64,000 nt of DNA, taken from Epinephelus fuscoguttatus (Eukaryota > Chordata > Actinopteri > Perciformes > Serranidae). The stretch spans positions 31,263,339-31,327,338 of the forward strand of contig NC_064757.1 in NCBI RefSeq assembly GCF_011397635.1. The letters are read 5' to 3'. A model generated the notes under the pieces. It was not told where the DNA came from. It saw only the letters and a program-made list of their open reading frames with translations, and did no database searches. Numbering within the stretch: the first letter of the stretch is position 1; each line of letters begins with the position of its first letter. This document shows positions 36,561-51,900 of this stretch, piece after piece. The position numbers were made by a program, and so were the translations under genes.

Positions 36561-38295
36561 AGTGCCTGACTTCATTCCGCCTCACTCTTGTGCAACTTCC
36601 CTCCTGAGGCTCCGACATGTTTCTTTGGTTGGGTTGATTTTTTTTTTTTTTGTCTTGTCTTAGAGCATGCAACATCGTCATACACCATTTTCCACTCACC
36701 CTTGGCACTCGCACACCTCACTGGTGTTACCGATTGTTCACATCTCATTATATGTTTTTTTTTTTTAAATATTATTTAGTAAATTCTTTATTCTTGGCCT
36801 CCGCCCTTCTGTGAAGTCTCCCTCCTTTTGTCTGAAACATGAGTCAGTTCATGACAAGAACATTATGATGTCACAGTGAGGTTGACCTTTGACCTTTGGA
36901 TATGAAATGTCAGCACTTCATCATTTTGTTAGATATTTGTGTGGAATTTTATCAGAATATGAATTCTTGAGTTATGGCTAAGAACATGTTTTGTGAGGTC
37001 AGTGATCTTGAAATTTGAGAGAACTGGACCCAAAAGTGTGACTCAGGCAGCTGTTCAGTTAAAAGTGGATTTATTTTCAATAAAGCAAGAAGAGGTGTCT
37101 TGGGTCGATCCAGGGCACTCAAGAGAAATAGGGCAGGCAGGCTGAGCAGGGCTGGAAACAGGTTGGCAGGCTGGAGTGGCAGGCAAACAGGTGACAGGTG
37201 AGTGTGGCTCTGAGGCACAGAGAAACAAGGTTTAGGCAAAAGGAAGCAACAAGTAGGCCATAGTTAGTACTGCAAGGTTGACTGAACGATCTGGTGGAAA
37301 CTGGACTGCAGAGCCGGGGTATCTGTACTGCTGGGGTTGATTAGTGGCTAGCTTTCAGGTGAGCAGACAGATCGGCAGCAGGAGTGATGAGAGCCATGTC
37401 CAGACATGCAGACACAGAGAGAGACAAACAAGGATCCACAAGAAACAAAGGTGAGGGGGGAAACAGCTGACATATGAGGAATGAAGGAAAGGCACAGACT
37501 ATGACAGAACTATTGGTAATAGCAGTCACTGTAGCGCCCCACCCCACAAACCATGTAGTTTCAGTTGGGAGATGTGTCTGAGTGGCGAGTTTGTTATGTT
37601 CCACAAGCTCAAATGGAAAGAAAGGAGACACTGTTACATCTATTTTCCCTATTAGACATAAAAGCACCCCTTCAGAATTTCAGTTTCTCTCTTTTACCAA
37701 TCTGAGACCAATGTTAGCTTAATTGCCTTGTTAACTTATCAGAAAACACACTTAATTCAAGCACAGAAACGAAGAAACAAAATAAAAACTCATCAAAATC
37801 TTGGTTAGTCTTGTCATTGTTCCAACATATTGTTCCAACATATCATTAACTCTAGATTGGTCGGAGTAAGCCGTTAATTTACAAAGATGTGAAAATATGC
37901 TAGCTCTGTTTTCCCTAGGCTGTCACCCTCTGTCATTGCCGGCCGCATGTTTACAGTCTTGTCACATTATCCCTATCACTCGCAATCGGCATCTTTCTCA
38001 GCTCAGCTGCCCGGTTCACCAGTAGAGACTGACCTCTGGTGGCGCGTGCTGTGCACTACATAACATACATCCTCAATCCAGCATCTCTGTATCAGTTTAA
38101 TGTAACACTTTTCCACCAAAATTAGCACATATATATGCAGGTTTTTAAACATGGTTAAAGACGCTAAAAATAGGCAATAGACTCCTTTCCCATTGCCAGG
38201 GGGGGTGTTTCATTCAGTGTCATGGACAGGCCAGGTTAAGACCCAGTAGAAAGGAGCATAGAGGCCAGTGAAAATGTTGCAGTGGTTACTTCCTC
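36561..38295. other. Unassigned repeat-rich stretch before Tc1 copy 2
   Basis: No gene. 37005-37480 resembles the purine-rich LTR-like repeats (ACTGGACCCAAAAGTGTGACTC, AAGTGGATTTATTTTCAATA). No reading frame longer than about 110 codons carries a family signature. Confidence 0.35.
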
Positions 38296-38297
38296 TA

Positions 38298-39929
<1,632 letters not shown>

Positions 39930-39931
39930 TA

Positions 39932-40560
39932 TATATGTCTAACTTATTCAGTCTCTTTCTCAAACCCGGTGCAGACTAATTTGGACTGATATTTGAGGGC
40001 TGCTTGAGCGGAGATGGACTGTATTTTATTACATCTCACTGATGAAGGAGCTAGAATTAATTAATTAATGTGTTAACCTGGCTGTGTGTTCCCATCAATG
40101 CCGATCACATTCCTTTTTTTTGTAATTTCTATGATGAAACATAAACAGGGAATACTGTTTCACGTCTAAAATTGGCAAATTTCAAAGTTCCCAGTGCAGT
40201 AGATCAGAGCCGGAGGTGCCAAATACCTAACTACTGCAGAGTCATTTGTCCTGAGTGTGAATGCCAATCTCTCCCATTGTATTAAAAAGCCAAATGTTAG
40301 CAGGTGTTTACTGTAGGTTTTTTGGGCTATAGTTAAGGTATGGGAGCATCCATATTTTTGACAGTACTGATGATCATACCTCTCTCGTTACCTCTAAATA
40401 CCCTGGTGTACCATGATACTGTGATATCCTCCAAGCGTACATGTTATACTATATTATGTTAATATGTTACATTGACTCTTGAACTATATTCTGTTAATTT
40501 AAAACATTACTTAGCCATATTATATCATCAATCTGCACTCCTTACATAGTCAAGGTGTGT
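39932..40560. other. Unassigned stretch after Tc1 copy 2
   Basis: AT-rich sequence with no gene, microsatellite or recognisable repeat. Confidence 0.35.
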
Positions 40561-40564
40561 CTTA

Positions 40565-41900
40565 TCTGATCTTACAGATGCATTTATTGAAAAATAAAAA
40601 TGTCATGTGAAAACTTCTGACTACAGTTTTGATGATGTTTGTGTGCTCACAAGAACAAACATGTATGTGAACAGAAAGTTCAACAACTATTTTGTTTTCT
40701 TTGGCAGTTCACCTTCATAACTCAGGTAGTATTTATTCACTGCAATACAAAGACTGTTAACATTGGCAATCATTAAATTAGGAAACACTTCCCTTCAGCA
40801 TTTCAAACTCTGTTGTGTCACAGTGGAAACACCCAGAATGATTTCACCTAAAAACTCCTCCACTAAAATATTGGCCACATCATTTATTCAGTGTTCTGAC
40901 AAAAATCCCTTTATATTAATCTGACACTTTTTCATACAGCAGTTAATCTAGTTTACTGACATGTCTCCCACAAAACATGAGTATCATTACAAATTATGCA
41001 TATATTATTATTGTTTTAAGAAATGTCACTGTCATTCACCAGTCAAAGTCACTGTGTTTGAGATTTGAACATTTGTGATGTTGGCACCATCTGGTGGTCG
41101 TGTCAAGAATGCAAAGAAGGCAAGACAAAGACCTCCAATTTACAGCAATTCTTTCAACATTCATCAAACAAAAATACTACAATAATACGACTTTTAAAGA
41201 TACTCTAATCCCATGGCAATCTTGTGTATAGTGACTGAAACATTTCAAAAAACAGAAAACTGCACACCCTAGCTTATACAGAACAATTATTTTCAAGCAA
41301 GGCATTTAGATAATTTGTCCACAGGTGTGCTTTACTGTCATGCCATAAATCAGTGTGTGAGAGCAGACAAACATGTTTTCAGATGGCAGATCCTCCTGTA
41401 CTTTGCAGTTTTAGTGCTTAAAAAATGTTAAGGTGCAACGCATCAAGCATATATCACTGTGTGCAGAGGTGAGTGTTTAATCGCTCTATGGTTCTCGGTG
41501 CAAAGGATGGCAGAGCTTTGTTTAGCTGATAAGGCAAATAAAGTCACAAGGCAGACATGGACGGCACGTTAGAATATGGCATCTTTACAATACCTGTTTT
41601 AAGAGGCAAACCAGTAGCAATAGTGTAATAAATCTATTAACTCTAACATGAATGTTTTTTCTTTTTTATCTACCCTGAGCTGTGATTATAATTTTTTGAC
41701 GAAAGCAGCACATTTTGGCACTGAAATGACAGAATGGCACAACAGGTCAAGGAGTGTCGATCATGACAAGAACCCCCCTAATTTAAACCCAGAGTCACAT
41801 GAATTTCCTGTATATACACTCAAATACGATCCATTATTCAAAAGAATAATAAATATAAAGATCAAGTGACTGACAAAAGAGTCACATGTTGTCAGTGCAA
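40565..41900. repeat. Segmental duplication block, unit 3 (least interrupted)
   Basis: This block matches unit 2 (29616-30140, 30780-30945) on its left and unit 1 (2490-2958, 5677-5905) on its right without the inserted repeats, and so shows the ancestral order. The junction at 41573-41585 is the empty site of the 2.7-kb insertion. No Ly6 exon follows it in the remaining sequence up to myorg, so this is the outer edge of the array. Confidence 0.7.
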
Positions 41901-42528
41901 TGCTAATTAATGCACGTTAGCTTAAACATAGGTTCTTGAGAATGTTTTCCATGATACAGCAGTTGCTATGGTGACATTAACTTAGAAACGACCTCTGAGG
42001 AGGAGTGCAACTGTCCAACTCAGAGTGCAGATTTATTGCCGGTTGAGTGCCTAACCCTGCCAAGCCACAACAAAGTCACACATTATTTCATCTACCCTTC
42101 ATCACCTTTAAAACTAAAACCACTCTAGCTTTGGGCTTAGAGGAAACTTTGTCATCTAGATGTCTACGTGGTGGAAGACTGTGATGACAATACAATCTGA
42201 GATCGGTTTAACTATTGGCTGTGGAAGGCACATGAGGATGAGAATCAGCTTAAGGATGGAGCACAAGAATCAGAAGTAAATACAAGTTTCATTCTAATTC
42301 TTTGGGTCGACGGTTATAATCTGCAGGCAGAAGTCTGGAGAAAGAGCAGGTCGGACGAGACATGGGGTTCATCTTTACCAAAAAATCACACTCTGCTGTA
42401 GCAGCAGATGCCCTAGTGGTCATTTCCCTTTGAAAAACAAACACATCCTGCTTTTTCTTGGCATGTGTGCTCACAAGAATGTACATGTGCATACAATGTG
42501 TGTGTGTGTGTGAATGTCTTCAGTGTCT
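41901..42528. other. 3' flank of myorg
   Basis: Probably contains the myorg 3' UTR: on the minus strand an AATAAA lies near 42033-42028, about 500 bases past the stop. A short (GT)n lies at 42499-42512. Nothing else is recognised. Confidence 0.4.
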
Positions 42529-45500
42529 TCAGTGAACCCATGTAAAGAAAGCGATCTCGTCCAGGTCCACAGGGTAATCAGTTAGGTACATGGGGCCCTT
42601 ATCAAAATGTTCCCCCTTGTAGCTTCTCCATCGTCCCGCAGGCAGGTAGATGTCCCTCTCCTGCTTTCCTGGCTCCAACACTGGAGCCACCATCAGGTCG
42701 TCCCCGATCAGGAACTGGGAGTCGATCTTATAGGCTGCCTCGTCGTCATTGGCGATCCACCAGAGGGGCCTTATAATTGGATCTCCTGTATCAAGAACCT
42801 CACCGGCCAGTTCAAGAACCCTCGGGGCCACGAGAGACTCATGGAGCCCTGTGAACTTCTGTGCAATCTGTACCACCTGCAGGTTAATGCACAAAGATAC
42901 AGTGTTGGCAGCACAGTGGAGCATGACTTGATGGCATCAAAACACAGGGATAGGTTTCTTAATTTACATACATTTATAACATCTACTGTAGTCATCCAGC
43001 AAATAATAATAATAATAATAAATTGGTTTAATGTTTTTGTCATGTATCTTTGCACCTTTTCTAAATGTAATAAAGTCAAGTCAGACTGAAAAGCTGCAAT
43101 TATCACATAGAAATTCTGCTCCTTGTGGTTTTAATTTGCCCTCTCCAATTTTAAAATTAAAGCACAGAAAATAACAGATCAGGAAAAACAAACATTTATT
43201 TTTGGCTGGACCGCAGCATGCAAGGCCAGCCATATAAATGGGAAAGTTTGCCTGTGACTGACTGACTGAATGAGTGAATGATGAAGTTACACCATTGGTA
43301 AGGCAGAATTTATACTTCTGCGTCGTATGCTGGGGGGCTGGGCTGGAATGCTACAGCACTGTAAGCTAAAAGTCCCCGACTGAGTATATGCTGCCACTTC
43401 CTGTTTCATATTAAATGTCTTTGTTTCAAATTAAAAGCCCTGTAGCATTTCATACACAGTCTAGCCATATATTAGGTTTTGACCTTGTCTTGTTTTCCAG
43501 CGAACTTTCACTTTCACTGTTTCAGTTTGCTCACCTCATCATCATAGGCCCATGGCGGTATAGAGAACTGCATGGCAGGCATGAAAGCAGACAGCTCCAA
43601 CCATCGGATGTACAGCTCTCTGTCTGGAAGGACATTTTTCCCATCTGACCCACCTAAAAATACAACATAGATGTCAGACTGGCGACTAAAACCATATCTA
43701 AGATCTAAATTTGACAGAGCTAACCCTTGACTCTAAAACTCTCGGTAGCCATATGTTACAGAGTGTCATACCTGTGGTGCGGTTGGGGTATGCGTTCCCT
43801 CCTATCATATCCGGTAAAACAAACTGGTAGCCCAGAATGCTAATCGTCAGAACAGTGGGGATGATGGACTTGAGGCCGAGCTCATAACCCCACACAGAGT
43901 CTCTGTCAATGATCCTGAAGAAGCAGGAGATGTCCTGACTCTGGTAACCCACCCTCAGCTCTGCACGCTCACTGAACGGGATGGCCATCTCCGTGTAGCG
44001 GCGGGTGAAGGTGGAGGGGTCAGACAGTGGGACCAGGGTGCTAAACTGGCGTGGGAGATAACTTGTCTCTCCTGCATCGAACTTGAATGATGTCACGTCA
44101 TAGCGGTTTTTGATCCCTTGCAAGTGAGATGAATACCACTCACGGGCTTCTGGGTTGGTGAAGTCCAAGATTCCTCCAATGCCGTTCCACCAGCGAACCA
44201 GAGCAGGCAGCTCACCACTCGGCTCCCGCACAAACAGTCCTTTCTCCACAGCGACACCGAAATTAATGGAGTCGTAGTTGATAAACGGATGTGTCCAGAG
44301 AGACACTTGAAACCCGTCCTCTCGGAGTTTGTCAAACATACCGCTGGCATTGGGGAACTTCTGCGGGTCGAAGTCAAACTCTCCGTAGTCGGCCGTGTAG
44401 CGGTCATCCAGCTCCAGATGGGAGCATGTGAAGCCATGCTTGGTGATGTCAGAGGCGTAGCGCAGCAGCTTCTCCTGAGTTATAGCAGTTTTGTGAAGAG
44501 CCCATGTGGACCACAATGGCTGTTTGAACACTTCAGGAGAAGGGACCTTGATGGGCTTTGGGAAATACCGACGCACCTGAGGAAAACACATGCATACAGA
44601 GCACAGAGTTACTACAGAGGTATTCACATCCACGTTTTTTGGGGGGGGGTTTATCCAAGCATGCACTGAAAAATTTTGCTCCCCCATTCACTGTCATATG
44701 TGCCCATTAAATATTAAGCTACTGCCAGCAGCCAATGCTTAGCATAATGACTGGAAACAGGGGGAAACAGCTTTATTAATTAATCTATTGTTTGTTTTGA
44801 TTAACGAAGTAATCACTTAGTCTATAAAATGTAAGAAAATGTACATCACTGTTTCCCAGAGTCCAACGTTACTGTCTTCAAACACCTTGTTTTGTCAAAT
44901 TATTGGTCCCAAAACCCAAAAACATTCACAATATTGTAACATAAAACAGAGAAAAGCAAATCCCCACAATGGAGAAACTAGAACCAGAGACTGTTTGATG
45001 CTTTTGGTCGATAAATTTCTTAATTGTCAGAATTGTTACTGATTCATTTCCTGTCTTTATACCAGTTAGGAATACGTTATGATCAGATGAACATCCAGCC
45101 AAGACTGCAACTTGGCTCAAGTATGTCCTGTCATCTTCACTCCAATTTTGCTCTTAGGTAAATTTGTTGTGCTATATTACACTATTCTTTGGCCTCACTC
45201 TTTAAGTGCACCACAATTTGCCTGGAAGAGAGCCAACACAGACTATTTCAAGTGTTCTTGTGCAGTTATTTGGTGCATACATGTGAGTAGACATCACCCA
45301 CCTGCCCCAGAACACCTCAACAAGGTAACTTAATCTGAACTACACTGTTCTTATATGAATAATAAAAGTTATACAGAAAATGAGACGGGTGATTGTGCTC
45401 TCATCATCAGCAGTATGTCTGTATGTCTATACATACCATGTATTTGTGAATAGAGGTGACATCCGACCCCACACACACTCTGTAGCTGAGTTCAGGGAAG

Positions 45501-46324
45501 GCCTGCTGACCTTCTGGTGGTCTGAAGGGAGAGTCCTTGTATCGGGCCTGGAACCTGAGTGTCCTGTCCTTCTCTGACCAGCCCAAATGAAACGGTACCG
45601 AGTCATTTATCTTGATCGCAGTCGCATTTGAAGACAGCCAATAGCGCTCCAAGATTCCCCCAAAAGCATCCCGATTTGAGTAGACATCGCTGGTGATGAA
45701 AGGCTGCGGTTCCTTCTCACCCTGCATCCTGACAGGCCAGTACTGAGTTGCAGTTTCCGCCCCTCCGTACCAATGAGAGTCATTGTAGGCCATGGCGTGC
45801 TCCACCAAGCGCTTATATTGGAGCTCCTCCCAGCGGACACGGTAACACATTACCGTGTCTTTTGGTCGAACTGTCTGGATGAAGAAGTTGAGCTTGCCAG
45901 AATCTGACTGGGAGCAGCTCAGAATGTTTCCCTCCTTTGAGCATGAGTCCAGATCCAGAGTACCAGACCTGGAAGGAAACATCGACAGAGGGGAAGAAAA
46001 TATGAATTTGTATGTTCAGCACAGCACCAACTGAGCAAGATTATTCACCTATAATAATCATCAGTCTGTGAGATTACTACATCAGAGAAGAATTGCTCCT
46101 TTCTTTAACTCTATTTCTTTGCAAGTGCAGGGATTGTACTGTGGCTATTCCTGTCAATGTGCTGATAAGGGACACGACTAAATCAGTCTTCCCTGAGGGT
46201 GTAAATCATCATGTGTCTGCCTCATCTGGCTTTCCATTATCCATCCACACATTTGCAGACAGGCAGCTTTTTAGTGCGGCACAGCTCACAAAGAGGAACC
46301 ACTAAAAGAAGTGATATATATATG

Positions 46325-46385
<61 letters not shown>

Positions 46386-46732
46386 AAAAAACTGTTGTTA
46401 GCCAAGATTTACTGGCTGTTAGTTTCACAAGGGAAGTATTCATTACGAGAGTGCACTGGATTGCATTACAACGTACAAATGTTCCTATTTTTGTGGTCAC
46501 ACCACATTTTGATTGCTCTTAAATGACCATGGCCTCAGCAGGATAATCATTATCACATATAGGATTGGGTACCATTCACATTTATTCCAATACCAGTACC
46601 AGTGCCTGGAATTCGGGACTGCGAGCTGCAGGGCTGATGTGGTCATCTACTCTGTAATCTGCTCCAGTCAACAAGCAATTTTGCTCCTCTGCTCATTTCT
46701 AATCACATGTGGAGATAATCTTCTGTCTCTGC

Positions 46733-46800
<68 letters not shown>

Positions 46801-48845
46801 GGGAGCTGGCTTGATCCTCCCTGTTTCTGCAGCTAAGGAGACACAAGGTCCCACTGGCCAGGAAGTCAGAGCCCCACTTCCTTGGATTCAGAAGAAACCC
46901 CAGAACAGAAACTCGACGCCCACTCTGCTGATTTTAGGGTGTGGTCAGACCCAGATTGGCCGGATCTGAATGATCTCTGTGTTTGACCTGGAGTGTCCCT
47001 GGAGTGGGCGCGGTCTGACCAAACAACAGGTCCTTCCCACTAGACTCAGCCTTCTAGGGAGTAGGGAGGAGGACTTTTAAGAGGCTTAAGAGTTTCAAAG
47101 AGACAACCTGCCATTAGCAGCGTTATTGCACTTAAGCCTGATTTATAATGGCGCTTTAACAGCCTCATATTATGATGCAGTTCATTTCATATCCACCAGG
47201 TGTCCACAACTTGCAGGCTCACAAACACATCTGTTGAAGGATGTACCGGGCAACAGGGTCAGCTACACCTGCTCACTAAGATAAAAGTTTCTGTCCGTTC
47301 CTTGCTCAGAGTTCATCTGACATGCCCAGCCCCAGATGTTGTAGTGGTCAATGAAGAGTCCATAAAGGTGTTTGTTTCAGAGGTGGCCTACCTCTGACTC
47401 TTACCTAGAGGAGACCATTATGACCACAGCATTAAACACTGACCACTCTTTAATACCGTCTCAGACCTAGGTCATAGGTGCAGCCTACTTGTTTTCATAC
47501 TTGGCAGCCTTGGACACATTTGCAGGTTGGTCTCAAGAGAGCTTCAGCAACTTGAGATGCCCAAAAACAGGACTGAACAGTAAACAGCCCATAAAGTACT
47601 GTGCTGTTTCTGCTATCATTGGCAGCCAGCATTTTGGCAGACACGCTGCAACTCGTATCTTTGACAACTGAGTACTATGCTTTCTGTTTTGAAGACATAT
47701 GTCAATGTGCTTGACTTTGCAAGTGTATTCTAGAGCACCTTTGACATTTGTGTTCTTGTACCTCCTTGTTATTTTTATGTGGACATTAATAAATTGTTAA
47801 AATGTGCAGTGTGTTTGTGTGCCTGTTCAGCTCATGCACTCTCAATTTAGACACAACTGACAAATATGTGGAATACGTACATAGTTAAAATATAGTAAAC
47901 ATAGTAAAATATCATCAGAAAACTATAAAATAAAAAAGAAAATAGGCCAAACACCGAAACTATTGCTGCAGATTGCGAGCCAGCCGGAGCGTTCTCACCC
48001 AGATCCCAGGTACTAGGATTTAGTACCCATTGATTTAACGTAAGTCTTGGTAGTGCTGACATAACTCAGTTGGTACCCTTGAGAGTGCCGAGTTCAGTAC
48101 CCAACCTTTACCACGTACAGTACATATGACATCTCCCTTACTTAATTGCAAAGCTGACTTAATTTTTTGGTTGACAGAAAATTAGTTGTCTTATGTCAGT
48201 TATTTTGATGATCGATTAACTAACAAGTCACTTTCCCAGCAGAAACTTCCAAAGATTCTCTGCTACCAGCTTCTTAAATCTACGTATTTTCTGCTCTTTC
48301 ATGCAGTTCATTTTATTTTAAACTAAGTATCTTTAGCCTATGGACTGTTGATCTGAATATGTCACCTTGATCTATTAAAATTGAGATGGATGGATGGTGG
48401 ATATTTGTCATCATTTGTCTTTGACATTTTAAAGATTAAAAGATGAATCAAGACAATAATGGAATATGGAATAATGGAATTTCTCAATTATTGGATCAAT
48501 AAAGGTGTATCTTATCTTATCTCTAATCTTATAATAAGCAAGAAAATAATCCAGACAGTGAACCCACCTGAAGGTCATACTGAAGATGAGCGCCCCCACC
48601 TGGTTATGAATGATAAAACCATCCTTGTTGAGGTCCAACAGTTCGGCCTTCAGCAATTCGGCTTTACGGAGCGACGCTGAGTAGTAGCACCAGGCAACCA
48701 CCGCAGCCAGCACCAGCACACAGCCTAACATGCCCGCCATCACCAGGGGCCGGCCTTCATGAGCCAGCTTCTTCTTCAGTGGAGAACCACCAGCTCCCCC
48801 CGCCATCTGCTGCTCCCCTGGAGCCACCGGGACGATCTGATACAT
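42529..48845 (-). CDS. myorg: Myogenesis-regulating glycosidase (GH31)
   Basis: A type II membrane alpha-galactosidase-like GH31 enzyme of the ER/secretory pathway; loss in humans causes primary familial brain calcification. Coding exons (minus): 48845-48568, 45968-45437, 44576-43772, 43653-43535 and 42876-42529, all GT-AG with consistent phases, total 2082 nt and 693 residues (human about 714). A basic N-terminal stretch ([10 protein letters not shown]) precedes one transmembrane helix at residues 34-55 ([12 protein letters not shown]). The lumenal part has the beta-sandwich region ([19 protein letters not shown]) and the GH31 barrel. The nucleophile is Asp437 in SFKFDAGE; the acid/base is in the DRDSVW motif (Asp493/495). 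The C-terminal domain ends [10 protein letters not shown]. No lesion is seen. I used the ATG at 48845 because it aligns with the internal MY start of mammalian forms; an upstream extension is described separately. Confidence 0.95.
46314..46384. repeat. (TA)n(TG)n microsatellite in myorg intron 1
   Basis: A compound run of TA then TG repeats. A second, pure (GT)n run lies at about 46733-46798, also inside the 2.6-kb intron between the first two coding exons. The remainder of 45969-48567 shows no exon or recognised element. Confidence 0.85.
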
Positions 48846-48982
48846 ACTGAGAACTTAAGGCAGTGAGGTATGCAGGTGAAACAGGTTTGGCTGCAGGAGG
48901 GGACAGCTGCAGTTTACTTGCTGTCAGTGTCTGTGACAATGTCAGAATATATCGTTGAGGTGAAGGGGAGCCTGATGTCTAC

Positions 48983-51900
48983 CTGCCAATCTTCACCAAA
49001 GTCTCCATGACTGAATCAGAGTTGATCTGTCCAAACCTGCAAGACAAACAGACACAGACAGGGATCAACATTCCCATGTACACATCATGTCGTACACTGA
49101 TCGGCCTGAATGTCCACGAAGGATGGAAGAATACATAAATAGACTGTGAATATATTAAGTAACAACATGATATACTGACAGACAGATGAGTTAAAGGAAC
49201 AATAAGTAAGCTTTGGGGTGATTTATTGGCATCTACCAGTGAGGACTGCAGATTGCAACCAGCTAAAGCTTCTCCCAGTTACAATTTCTTCAGTGTTCAT
49301 TGTTCAGGATGTTTTTACTGGTGGCTGAATTATCCATAGAGGTCTCTTCCTCTCAAACACAAGCTGACCAGGGGCCTCATTTATAAAACAATGCGTAGGA
49401 TCCATACTAAAAATGTACATAAGAACAAGAGCCAAAGATGGCGTGCGCCAAAAAAATATTCAACAGTTTCTACAATGAGGCTTCCACCTCACCATCTGTG
49501 TCGCCAATTTCCCTTCTCCAAACTGTAGTTTCTCCCATAAAGTCTGTTTTTATCCATCACAACTTTTGCATGGGAAGTGCCTTTTTCAGGCATCGTTTTG
49601 TGCATAAGCAATGTTTATAAATGAGACCCCTGGTGATTTAAAACTTAAGCATGTTGCAGACAGGCCACTTGCCCAGCACCTGCTAATGCGTGCTATCCCT
49701 TTTTCATCTGATATTTTAAGATCCAGATGTTCAAGAGGTTTTTACCATGAGCTGAATTATCCGCAGAGTTCTCCTCCTCTCCAAAATAAATGAACCAGGT
49801 GATTAATAAAGCAGTTTCACATTTAAAAAAAATCAATGTTTTTCTGACGCTGATCATCGCAAATGAGGTTCTTGCTACTGTGGTTGATATGGAAACACAA
49901 AAACATGAATGGCCTTATCTAGAGCCAGTGTTTGGTTTGTCTATTCTGGGCAACTGTAGAAACATGGCGGTGCAACATGGTGATCTCAGCAGACGAGGAC
50001 CTGCTCCTTGTGCAGATAAAGAACAGCTCATTCTAAGGTAACAAAAACACAATAAACCTTATTTTTAAGGAAGTATACTTACTTTATTATATTCCATATC
50101 TGCCAATATATCCCCATAATCCTACATGCTGTTCCTTTAATTTTCAAATAAGCAGCATGGTACATACAAATCCAGAGTCTTGTAACCCCCATCACACAGG
50201 GTGTTTGCTTGACAATCCAGTTCTAATTATTACCACTCCAGGAGCTGTAGTTATAAATAGCTTTGGAGCTCTCCACACTCCATGCTCTCATGACTAAAAC
50301 ATTTAGCACTCACCTTCTGTTTCCTACCTCTCTCTAAAAACAATGTACTGTACAATGATTCTGTAAGAGACTGTTAATTTTGTATGACATGTCTGTTATT
50401 AAATTTCTCTATAGTGCTGCAATGTGTGCCACTACCACACTAATGTATTCTATGTGTGTCTCTCTAATAAAGCTGCATGTTACTGTGCTGTGTGCACTTT
50501 CTGTTAAGTGTCTCCTGCAGCATAGTTCAGCAGCAGCAGTGTCCAGCAGAGAGCGAGACAGCACAGAAGCTTTAATCTGGTAAATGGTAGGTGGATTGGC
50601 TCTGTAGCCACACAGGCACTGATGGTAACCGAACCAATGACACCATAAAAACAGGCTATGATCAGAGAAAGCACAGACACCGAGTCAGCGTGGTTCAATT
50701 ACATTTATCTCTCAGGTAAGAGCACCTTGCGCAAGCGTAAATATTATTTAAGACTAGCAGCCCTCAAATAACTGCACTGCAGCAAACCTTCAGTTTTTGC
50801 ATCAATCATCCACAACACAACCGTATTTAACCTCCCAAAAGGTATCATTATGCTCCAGCTCAGCGTTCTTATTCATACCAATGAAGTGTGCGTGATAGTG
50901 GCAATGCAGCAGGGAGGAAGGGAAACTTTGCAAATGCATACACACCAAAAAATTCCTTCAGGGACAGACTGCAGTTCCTCTTTAAAACAGCATACACAAG
51001 CCTCTTGTTAGAATAACAACTTACCTTCTCTGGGTGTACAATTACAGGCAAAAAGCAGCCTCTTGTTCATATAATTATTTTTGATTATTCATGTATTTTG
51101 CACTAGTTGCTATAAGTTAACGCTTTGTTCTAGCTTTACAGTTCCCTCCCATATGCACAAGATATCCCTGCTCTTTTTGGGCCAGACCTCCCCCATTTTA
51201 ATCATCATTTATTGGATCAATTCTAACTTGGTTTATTGGGTTTTTAAAAAAAATCAATTGCCTTGATGGCCCAAAGCAATTCCATGACACACTGTGTTGG
51301 GAGAGTCTTTGACTTTCAAGTCCCAAATATGAGCACTCACTGCTTTGTAAGGAAACTACCAGGAACCTTAACCACTTTATTATGCATACAGTATCATTTT
51401 ATGTAGATGTTAGAGGTAGTTTGTGACATAAACCTCCTCCCTGTGACTAGTAATATTTTCTTTTTGCCTGCAAATGTATGCAATACAAAATGCTCACTGT
51501 TTTGATGTACAGAGGTAAATAACTAGTCTGCTCAGTGCAGTACAATAGACTGTACTATGTTGGCTGTGCATGTTTTCATTAAGATGTTTTCACTCCCTTA
51601 TGACTGCTATTTATTTTGTGTTCACTAAATACAAAATACAGCTGAATAATTAAAATATTACAGTAAAGACACTGTCGTCCGACTTTGCTTAAATAATGGT
51701 CACGCACAGCGCCTCCAGATGCACATATTTAGGTTGTTTTCCACAAGGTATCAAGATGACATAACTAACTGGCACAACATTTTCAGTGTGCCAGTACCTG
51801 ATCGATAACCAACAAGCACTTGTCGACACCACTATTGACGCTGCATGGGGACATTACAGTAGCAGCACAATACTTTGACTGGTTGTACTGGTTGTCACGT

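Noticed and set aside
44289-44669. A 126-codon + strand frame
   Set aside because: It is the antisense of myorg exon 3, which has strong protein-level conservation on the other strand.
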